In this document: positions 56,133-64,000 of the stretch, one piece after another
Layout of the letters: the number at the start of each line of letters is the position of its first letter
Numbering within the stretch: position 1 is the first letter of the stretch
Assembly (NCBI GenBank): GCA_001600055.1
Contig: BCIV01000011.1
Location: 620,001-684,000 of the forward strand
Reading direction: 5' to 3'
DNA from: Filobasidium wieringae
Lineage: Eukaryota > Basidiomycota > Tremellomycetes > Filobasidiales > Filobasidiaceae
DNA: 64,000 nt
Made by a program: the position numbers and the translations under genes
Notes under the pieces: generated by a model
What the model was told of the DNA's origin: nothing
Seen by the model: the letters and a program-made list of their open reading frames with translations, nothing else
Databases searched by the model: none

Positions 56133-58807
56133 CAGTTTCGGACTTGAGACTGATACCAACCGCCACTGCCGAAACTGACCTCTAGGATCTCCATCAAGAA
56201 GTTGTCCACTTGACTGGGTTGCATACCGCCACATGCCGAAGCTATCAGTTTCCTATAGCTGGCCATCTTTTCCCCGTTGGCAACCTATAGAATGCTGTAT
56301 GAGTATATACCTCCGACCTCTGATTGGATGAGCCAACTCACATCGGCTTGTTGCATGACGTATTGTTTGAACAGTCCGACTCGTTTATGTTTCCCTTGTT
56401 CCACCGCTTCCGAGAGACCCATCTCTTCGCCCTCGCCCGTTCCTTCCGTCTTGATGACAGCTATCACGTCGTTCCATTCGTCACCCTCCGGCCGACCGGC
56501 CTGCTCCCAATCCCTCTCCCTTTGCTTTTGGCTGGATAACCAAGCTTGCCAACCAGCTCGGTACCGTCGACCCATGTTCTCTTCTAGAGAATTTTGTAAC
56601 CCAGCGACCTTTTCCTTCTCCCCTTGTAGCCCTGCACTCTTCGCTTGTAAATCAGCCAGATTCTTCTTGGCCTCCTCGATATCCCCTCGGAGAGAGACCA
56701 ATAACGCCTGAGCCTGCGAGATATCCTTCTCCTTTTGTTGTAGTTCCGTATCATACGACCGAGCTAGATCATCCAGCATCCCCGTCATATCCGTGGTATA
56801 CTTCCCCGCAGCTTGCTGAGCCGATTGTGAATGGTACAGCTGAGGAGCAAGACTAGGGATCCCATGTCTAACCGATCCATCCGCATCGCTCAATTTCAGT
56901 TGTCCACCTAGAGTTGGTGAGGATCGAAACCGCTCGTCTTCCAGAATATAATCCTCTGCGCTCTTTCCATCCCGATTCTTTGCTTTGGGATCCGCACCAT
57001 GATCGAGCAGCGCCTTGACCAGACGTTTGCTTCGAGCACGAGCGGCCAGTGTCAATGCCGTTTCGCCTTCCTCGTCCTGGAAGTTGATGACATCTTCAAG
57101 CTCCCGAGGAAAGTCCTCGAGATGGGACAAGATCGTCTCCATGTAATAACGCGCTGCATGGGTCTTCCCCTTCGAAAGAGCTACATCGGCAATGTGGTGG
57201 AAGACGGTTCGATTGGTCTTGTCGATGTTCAAGGTGGATTTATGTAACAGCTGATAAAGTTCCGGAAACTTCCTAACATCATAGTTGTTGGAAAACATGA
57301 CACTTCGCATAAGAGCCGTTTGCTCCGCATGGTTCACTCGGAAGATATCCGCTCCGGCCGTCAATAACAGTTTGACTACCCTGATTCTACCCATCGCACA
57401 AGCCCAATGGAGGGCCGTATGACCATCATCGTCGATCGAAACGTTCGCGTCAAAGTCCGTAGGAGGTTCAACCAGACAATCAGGAATCCGTGCCTTTTCC
57501 GTGATAAAGTAATCCAGAATGATATTGGCGTATGTCTCTGGACCCGCCGGCACTACCGCATGAGGATTGACGAGATAGGCTGTATCCGTATCTAGCCGTG
57601 TCCGGGATGAGGAAGGCGCGGCATCGAATTCTTCCTCTGCTTTACGCTTCTGACCAGCCATCGCCGCGCCCGCTTGCATTCCGTCGATACTATAGCTAGG
57701 CTGTTGATCAGGGTACATTCCAGAAAGGTGGTCGTTCAGCGAGCCCAAGACGTTGGTCGTGTTTCGAATAGGGGACGGCGTTCTTGATGATGACGAATGA
57801 GAAGGCGAAGTGGTAATGGCACCTTCACCATCTGAGGCTTCGCCAGTCTCCCCGGGGGCAGAAGACGGCATCACCCCATTCTCACCGCCATAACCGGTCG
57901 ACCCGGCCTGTAAAGCTGCTTGAAGGGAGTAACCCTGGCCTATAGCAGGACCAAGAGAGTGACTGGAATTGTTTCGAGAGCTAGACGCTTTCATTGAAGA
58001 GGCCGTTCCGAGTTCCTGTTTCTTCAGTTTCGCCATTGATGGTTTGATGGAATGCTTGGGTGCGGGAGGAGGAGTGCCATCTCTGGTATCGATCTCGAGA
58101 ATAGGTCGAACCGCTTCATCAATGTTATACTGCTTCGCTAGCGCTGCTGCTCTCTCCAGAGGGATCCATGTTCCTATCAATGAGGATATGGATTAGAGTC
58201 CTTGTCAAACAGGGAAACGAATGAAGTTACATACCTTGAGATTTTCCATATCCACCTTGTACCTTCTCGTGCACGCCCTTCTGGACTTCTCTTTCCAGAA
58301 TCCTCGTTCGCTGTGGTTTGTCAAAGTTGGCGATTTTGAGGAGATGAGTTGCGTTCAACCATCCATCGTGAACCCTCCTCATGACCATCTCACTCCCGAC
58401 ATGCTGTTCATAGACGTCACTGTTGATGTACAGAAAGCAATTGAAAAAGAGCACATTGTCATAGGCAATGAATATAAGCTTGATGGCGGAGGGATCCGTG
58501 TAAGACAATATGTGCTCACATGCCACTGCGTTTCAGGTTAGAATTGAAGCAGTTCGATAAGAATGAGCAGCAAAGAACACGCGACGTGAAGTCAGCTTGA
58601 CGCGTCTAAAGTGGTATCTATAGATAATGTAGAGAGATTGTGTCCTGGTACACCGGAACTGACCTATAAGTTGCCTGACAGACAAAGCAGCGCAACAGCC
58701 AGGTCGGTAACGATTCTTCCAGCTCAGAGTTATAGCTGGCACTAGCAACTCACTATGAACACAGTGTCCGGCCCAATCTCTCCATTCACGGCTGTTTTCT
58801 TTCCCAT
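56133..58807 (-). CDS. MBP1: APSES/KilA-N transcription factor, MBF DNA-binding subunit (Mbp1/Swi4 type)
   Basis: DNA-binding subunit of the MBF/SBF complex driving G1/S transcription. Start [18 protein letters not shown] at 58807; an 11-nt exon (58664-58674) builds [20 protein letters not shown]. The APSES domain continues [20 protein letters not shown] and [20 protein letters not shown], then [18 protein letters not shown] Ser/Pro-rich linker precedes ankyrin repeats ([59 protein letters not shown]), and a C-terminal coiled coil ([20 protein letters not shown]) for Swi6-like pairing. The product ends [15 protein letters not shown] followed by a short tail, TGA probably at 56133-56135. About 720 residues. 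Confidence 0.9.
58664..58674 (-). other. 11-nt micro-exon of MBP1
   Basis: GCAACTTATAG on the minus strand between a CTGTCAG acceptor and a GTCAGT donor. It encodes Ala-Thr-Tyr-(Ser), restoring the conserved VFIATYSDVYE start of the APSES domain. The following intron is unusually long here (58420-58663, 244 nt). Confidence 0.78.
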
Positions 58808-59159
58808 GGTGTCGCGAGTTATAAATCGTTTCCTTTCAGCTGGAGTGAAGGCCTATTGGACGATACGGCCTTGGATATTCCGCCTCTTCGAACCTTTGCG
58901 TTGTATGAGCTGAACTAAGCCTTCCCTGCCGTTCGCTGTCGACCAAATCACAGCAAATCAGGCAGTCAATTCCAAGCTCGGCTACAACCGCAATGAAAAG
59001 CGCGTCGCCCCTGATTAATGATCGTTCGAAGCGCTTTCTCACGACTTCGACAGGCTCTATCAAGCTGGAAGGATCTGGCATTCATGATCATGACATGTAC
59101 ATGAGAATCGCAGCTCGTAAATATAGTTATATGTAGAATCGTCAAACGTGAGGGTATAT
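58808..59159. promoter_or_regulatory. intergenic, MBP1 promoter / ValRS 3' flank
   Basis: 352 bp between the ValRS stop and the MBP1 start on the same strand. No ACGCGT is present here, although one lies within the last ValRS intron (59237-59242) and one in MBP1 intron 2 (58600-58605). Confidence 0.4.
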
Positions 59160-62100
59160 CTAGGCCAAGCTCTGGAATTTCTCGATGGCCTGACGCAACG
59201 TCTCGATCTCGGCCTCGATATCGCGTAACTGTCACGACGCGTCCGTTGATCAGCTTCTCGCACTCCGCAACGATATCCAAAGTTCCAATATGAACTCACC
59301 TGATCAGCGTTCTTCTGTTGGACCTTCTCGGGAATCGCAGTCTCATAGTTGTCCTGGTTCTGAACCTTCTTGATCTTGTCTGCGTTTCCGTTAGCAAGCG
59401 TGACCTTCTTCTCCAATCGCTCGATTTCCTGAGTAGCATCGATCTTGCCCTTGACGGGGATATGTACGACGGCTTGCACGCTGATCTGCTCAGTTCCACA
59501 ACCAGCAGGAACATCTTCAGCCTTGGTGATGACCTTGACCTCCTTGCAGCCCTTGATCAAGGCCTCGAAAATCAAATGCTGGGATGAGATGATCTTGGCA
59601 GTCTCCTCATTATCGACCTGGACAATGACTACGAAACAGTTCGGTTCCAGGTTCAGTTTCGGTCTGACATTGACAATATGTAACCTTGACACTTACTTTC
59701 ATGCTTCTCCTCGGGGGTTTTTCCGTTGGTAGGCAGGCCGTAGGTGGCAATGATCGAACGAGCCGACCTGATACAAGCAAAGACCAAATCAAAGTCCTTC
59801 TCCGCCTGAGGATCGTGGTAATCGGCACGCTCAGCAGGGTATTCGCAGATCATGATCGACTCGGTCTTTTCTTCTGGCCGTCGGGGCAATCGCTGCCACA
59901 AGTCCTCGGAAACGTATGGCATGACAGGGTGAACGAGGCGGAGAGCGGCTTCCAAAGCGGTGTAGATGGTGTTCTGAACAGAGTTTTTGACATCCGCAGG
60001 AGTCTCGTCGGTAGTGAAAGGCTTGGTGGCTTCTATGAAAACGTCACAAAGCTCGTACAACCAGAAGCTATGCATGTGATCGGTAGCATCATGGAAACTT
60101 CGAGTCTCGAAAGCCTTGTTGACCTTGATAGTAGCGTCGTTGAGCTTGTGCAAGATCCATCGCTCAGCAAGAGTCTCCTTGCCCGTCTTGGCAGCAGTCT
60201 TGTTGGGGATAAAGTTCGACTTGAGCCTGACTCCATCAATGTCGACCATGTCCAGCTTGAACATGCAGAACTTGGTCGCGTTCCAAAGCTTGTTACAGAA
60301 CTTTCGGTAACCCTCAACGTCGTTGACCTGCAACAGGATGTCACGACCAGTAGTGTAGTTGGTCAAGGCGAATCGAAGCGCATCGGTACCACACTGAGGA
60401 ATACCCTTGGGGAAGAGCTTCTTCTGACCTTCCGCTGCTCGCTTGACTTCGGCTTCGGCCAAATTTCCACCTTCCAGCTGTTTCCTCAAAGCGTCAAGCG
60501 AAGCTCCCTCGATCAAATCGATGGGATCGATAACGTTACCCAAGGATTTGGACATCTTCCTGCCCTCAGGGTCTCGCACAAGACCGTGACAATAGACCTC
60601 CTTGAAAGGCATCTTGCCGGTCAGAACGATACCCAACAGAACCATACGGGCTACCCAGAAGAACAAGATGTCCCAACCAGTCTCCAAGAAGGACGAGGGG
60701 TAGAAAGTCTTCATGTCCTCGGTCTGTTCGGGCCAACCTTGAATGGCGAATGGCCAAAGACCAGAAGAGAACCAAGTGTCCAAAACATCCTCGTCTTGTT
60801 CAAGGGTAAATTCACGACCGTTGGCAATCTTCTTGGCAGCCTCCATAGCATCCTCCTCACACCTCTCAACGATCCAGTTCTTGTCATCGGAAGGATCGGG
60901 TCGCTTGCCCTCGATGATCAACAGCCACGCAGGGCATCGGTGACCCCACCATAGTTGTCGAGAGATACACCAATCCTGCATGTCCTTCAGCCATCGGTAC
61001 CAATCGTTTTCCGAGTTTTTGGGGAGAACCAACAGTTCACCCTCCTCGGTTCGTTTGGCCGCCTCGGCAGCAGCGTCCTTCAAGCTGACCCACCACTGAG
61101 GCTTCATGATGTTCTCGATGATATCTCCAGACTTGCTGCAAACAGGGATCTGCATGGGGTTGTCCTTGGTCTCGACGTAAAGACCCTTCTCCTTCAATGC
61201 CTTGAGAATGGCAGTCCTGACGTGATACCTCTTCATTCCCTTGAACTCCTCTCCAGCGTTGTCGTTGTAAGTACCATCGTCGTTCATCAAGTTGATGAAT
61301 TCCAAGTTGTTCCTCTTTCCACATTCGTAATCGTTGGGGTCATGAGCAGGGGTGATCTTGACAGCTCCAGTTCCGAACTCCATATCGACAGTGATGGAAT
61401 CGGCAATGATGGGGAATCTTCTGTCAACGAAAGGATGCTTGATGAATTTCCCGACCAAATGCTTGTATCGCTCGTCATCGGGATGAACCGCTACGGCCGT
61501 GTCTCCCAAGAGAGTCTCCGGTCGAGTAGTCGCAACAACGATCCTCTCATCGGTTCCTTCAATCTCGTATGCGAACGAAGTAATGGTTCCGAATTCAAAC
61601 TTCTCCTTGATATCGTATCCAGGAACGTTCAGGAACGTCTTCCCCTTCAACTCCTTCTGATCGACTTCGAGGTTAGACAAGGTGGTGTTCAACTTGACAC
61701 ACCAGTTGACCAATCGATTGGCACGGTACAAAAGTCCCTTCCTGTGCAACTGGTAGAAGTTCTCCCTGACAGCCTTATCACAACGCTCGTCCAAAGTGAA
61801 AGCGGTCCTGTTCCAATCACTCGATATCCCGATCCTCTTGAACTGAGCAGAAATCTTCTCCTGGTAAACCTCTTTCCAATCCCAGACCTTTTCCAAGAAC
61901 TTCTCACGGCCGTAATCGTGCCGACTCTTTCCCTCCAACTTCATCAACCTGTTCTCCACAACGGCCTGGGTAGAAATTCCGGCATGATCGAATCCAGGGT
62001 GGTACAAAGTAGTGTACCCCTTCATCCTATACCATCTAATCAGGGCGTCCTGCAGGGTAGCAGCCAAAGCGTGTCCGGTATGCAGGCTTCCCGTAACGTT

Positions 62101-62795
62101 AGGGGGAGGAATAGGGATGACAAAAGTTCCCTCGTCCCTCGCTTCTCCTGTATAGTTCTTCCCAGTTCCATCTTCGATAAGCTTCTCAGTTCCTTCCTTG
62201 TAACGAGGCTGGAAATACCCCTTGGCCTCCCACCAATCGTACCAGGCTGCTTCGACGGCAAGAGGGTTGTAGGCGGTTTTTGGGAGATCTCCAGAGACGT
62301 CCTTCTTCTCTCCCTTAGGGGTCGTATTCACAAATACCTCTTCTACCTTCTCCTCCTTCTTCGCCTTTTCCTTCTTAGCACCTGCTGTAGGAGTAACAGT
62401 CTGTTTGGTAGCCTTTGCTGCTAGTTTGGCTTGCTTTTCAGCTGCTTTGGCTGCTTTCTTGGCTACGGAAAGGTTGACCGTAAGCTTCCACACATGAAAC
62501 TTAGCCGGAAGAAGGAAGATTCCTACTAACCCGCGCTTTTGGATGAGATCGGCTGGCCGTCTTCCCCAAGTTGGGGAGCAGCAGGTCCTTCATTCAGAGT
62601 TTGAGGAACGGCATCCTGCGCGATAGCTTCTTTGGAAGTAGGATCGGCCGACATTTTGGAATAGCTTCTCGAGCGATCGAAATTCAGAGGTGAATACGAT
62701 CTTGTACGTTGAAGGTTGAAATGTATTCGTTGTGATCGAACGGATGTGACGGTTGAGCTGGAATGTCGAATGAGTCGTCCTAGCTCTCTAAGCAT
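59160..62795 (-). CDS. VAS1: valyl-tRNA synthetase, mitochondrial/cytosolic
   Basis: Class I synthetase charging tRNA-Val. From ATG 62795 the N-terminus (LRELGRLIRHSSSTVTSVRS; LQRTRSYSPLNFDRSRSYSK) is a basic, Ser/Arg-rich mitochondrial presequence, and a second Met (MSADPTSKEAIAQDAV) begins 47 residues later, suiting a cytosolic form as in yeast VAS1. A Lys/Ala-rich appendix precedes the catalytic core: HIGH-type motif PPNVTGSLHTGHAL, CP1 editing domain (VVATTRPETLLGDTAVAVHP; GTGAVKITPAHDPNDYECG), KMSKS in GRKMSKSLGNVIDPIDLI, anticodon-binding helices, and the C-terminal coiled coil ENTRAIN IERLEKKVTLANGNADKIKK, then LRDIEAEIETLRQAIEKFQS-LA, TAG at 59160-59162. About 1,100 residues, few introns. 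Confidence 0.95.
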
Positions 62796-63150
62796 GAACT
62801 TTCTCCTTGTGACTGGGGCTCTAGGTGTTCCGTTTTTCGAGACTACAGGATTTACGAGAATTTATTATGATATCTCGCTGATTCCTTCGTCTTTGTGGTG
62901 TTTTACGATTTCAAGATCGAGTCAAACCGAGCACGGAATGACTTGTTCAAGGGAACATCTAACCTTTCTTGACTCGGTGTTCCCCTATTTTGTCAACCAA
63001 AAGCGCGATATTAGGTCAATTGATAAGCGCATCACATGTTGTCATACCTCATCCCACTTCAGATTACTGCTGTGATATCGCAGTTATAGGAGACTTCCTT
63101 GTCCTAGATACATTCAGCGATATTCAAATCTAGCAGCTGTGTTACTCGTC
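62796..63150. promoter_or_regulatory. divergent promoter region, ValRS / DPM3
   Basis: 355 bp between head-to-head start codons. No distinct element was recognised. Confidence 0.35.
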
Positions 63151-63580
63151 ATGACAAGGGCATCGAGATTCTTCATGTTTACTGCTCCGGTGGTTATATT
63201 CTACCTCCTCGCGTTGATGGGAATAGTCAACATCCCATTCATGTCACAAGAAGTCTCAGATGCGCTCGTTCCCGTTGTCAGTCACAAAACGTTCCTTCGT
63301 CTACCCACGATCGTCGATACTGATCTCAACCATTCTCGTTCTAGCTTCCGTTCTGGGTCCTTGTTTCTTTCGGATCGTATTCGCTCGCGTCGTTAGGTCT
63401 AGGACTGGTTCGATTTCGGGATTGTCCGGAGGCCTTCCAATCGCTCATGCTTGTGAGATGCTTCCCGAAGCTGTGATGCTATCGAGATCTCTGATTCCGA
63501 TCTTTATCGCACCCTTGTGTTTTAAGGAGATTTCTCAAGCCAAAGATGAACTACGAGCTAAAGGAGTCTCGGTAGACTAA
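63151..63580 (+). CDS. DPM3: dolichol-phosphate mannosyltransferase subunit 3
   Basis: Small ER membrane subunit that anchors the catalytic Dpm1. Three exons give 95 residues, the normal length: MTRASRFFMFTAPVVIFYLL then ALMGIVNIPFMSQEVSDALV (two hydrophobic stretches), LPFWVLVSFGSYSLASLGLG and RFRDCPEAFQSLML, then the coiled end EISQAKDELRAKGVSVD, TAA at 63578-63580. The RFRDCPEA motif and final helix are characteristic. The start is ATG 63151; an upstream in-frame CTG has no support. Its presence implies a three-subunit, animal-like DPM complex rather than the single-protein yeast Dpm1. Confidence 0.9.
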
Positions 63581-64000
63581 ACCATTTCTCATTGCTGCAA
63601 CTTCGGATGACGATGCCAAACGACTGAGACGAAAATCTAGATCCAGCATCCACTTAACGACCTTGACTCGAAACGACTAGACCATTGGTTTCGGCTTGCA
63701 ATGACGGCTTGACTTGTATACCTGCTTCACGAACTTATATGATTCCGGGTGTGTTAAAGATTCCAGGTTTCTCGTCCACAGCGATCATACAGGAAGGCGA
63801 TACTAAGGGGGATATTCTGGAAGAAGAAGATGATGAAGGCATCATACCTTAAGGGTTATTTGACATCATTCAGAGCTTTACCATAGTCCGCCATTTCACT
63901 GCCGACATTGAGATATCACTTTGACGATAGTCTAGAAGCCGCGCTGCATCAGTTGGGTAAGGAGTTTTACCACTGTGGAGTAATCAGCTAGTGAGCCAGG
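63581..64000. other. window end, possible small or partial gene
   Basis: A 37-codon plus-strand frame at 63739-63852 (MIPGVLKIPGFSSTAIIQEG, then acidic GDILEEEDDEGIIP) looks coding-like but could be part of a gene running off the window. The complementary strand also has a short open frame. Not resolved. Confidence 0.3.

Noticed and set aside
59686..62424. Two abutting plus-strand frames of 422 and 489 codons, separated by one TAG, antisense to valyl-tRNA synthetase
   Set aside because: They mirror the strong codon bias of VAS1, have no recognisable domain, and the opposite strand encodes a complete ValRS with HIGH and KMSKS motifs.
63139..63150. Upstream start for DPM3 at 63139
   Set aside because: It is CTG, not ATG; the ATG at 63151 gives the normal 95-residue length.
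1..64000. tRNA, rRNA, CRISPR, transposon or telomeric repeats
   Set aside because: Both strands were scanned by eye for tRNA T-arm consensus, long terminal repeats, terminal inverted repeats and telomere-like arrays; none found. A covariance-model scan would be decisive for small RNAs.

Overview
The window is a gene-dense stretch of a fungal nuclear genome, almost certainly a basidiomycete and most likely a Tremellomycete yeast of the Cryptococcus/Kwoniella kind. The evidence is many short (about 35-90 nt) GT-AG introns with CTGAC/CTAAC-like branch sites, several introns per gene, a distinctly basidiomycete-style fructose-bisphosphate aldolase, an APSES/MBF factor, a conventional fungal kinesin-1 and GID-complex genes. 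The species cannot be named from the sequence alone. All exon structures below were worked out by hand from splice signals and frame continuity; coordinates span start codon to stop codon including introns.

Layout. 0-6.6 kb: a 2-oxoglutarate/Fe(II) dioxygenase (-) followed by three unrecognised intron-rich minus-strand genes. 7.6-9.4 kb: FBA1 aldolase (+). 9.8-14.4 kb: a small unknown gene (-), an FAD monooxygenase (-) and, divergent from it, a metallo-beta-lactamase-fold hydrolase (+). 14.35-15.2 kb holds no supportable gene. 15.2-20 kb: a Sos7-like kinetochore protein (-) divergent from a kinesin (+). 20.1-23.1 kb: NDUFAF3-like complex I assembly factor (-) divergent from the GID E3 ligase subunit Fyv10 (+). 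24-28.2 kb: kinesin-1 heavy chain (-). 28.6-35.3 kb: SRP receptor alpha (-), STRAP WD40 protein (+), mitoribosomal mL41 (-) and mitoribosomal uS13 (+). 35.5-46 kb: eIF5B, Ctf4/AND-1 and eIF4E, all minus. 46.6-50.5 kb: SPX-EXS phosphate protein (+). 50.6-52.1 kb: a Ser/Pro-rich unknown (-). 53-54.1 kb: RNA polymerase I/III subunit AC19 (+). 54.7-62.8 kb: a glutathione S-transferase, an Mbp1-type APSES factor and valyl-tRNA synthetase, all minus. 63.2-63.6 kb: DPM3 (+).

How the genes fit together. Most are housekeeping: translation (eIF5B, eIF4E, ValRS, AC19, mL41, uS13m), secretion and glycosylation (SRP receptor, DPM3), mitosis and DNA replication (Sos7, two kinesins, Ctf4, Mbp1). Several neighbours are head-to-head with functionally matched partners (Sos7/kinesin; mL41/uS13m; FAD monooxygenase/MBL hydrolase). 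Upstream of CTF4 sits a perfect inverted repeat carrying two ACGCGT (MCB) boxes, the classical target of MBF, whose DNA-binding subunit (Mbp1) is encoded about 14 kb away in the same window.

The most striking general feature is micro-exons: 6 nt in FBA1, 9 nt in the FAD monooxygenase, 11 nt in kinesin-1 and 11 nt in MBP1, each needed to restore a conserved motif, plus a probable GC-AG intron in the SRP receptor gene. Many of these would be missed by automatic gene prediction. No CRISPR array, tRNA, rRNA or transposon was found.
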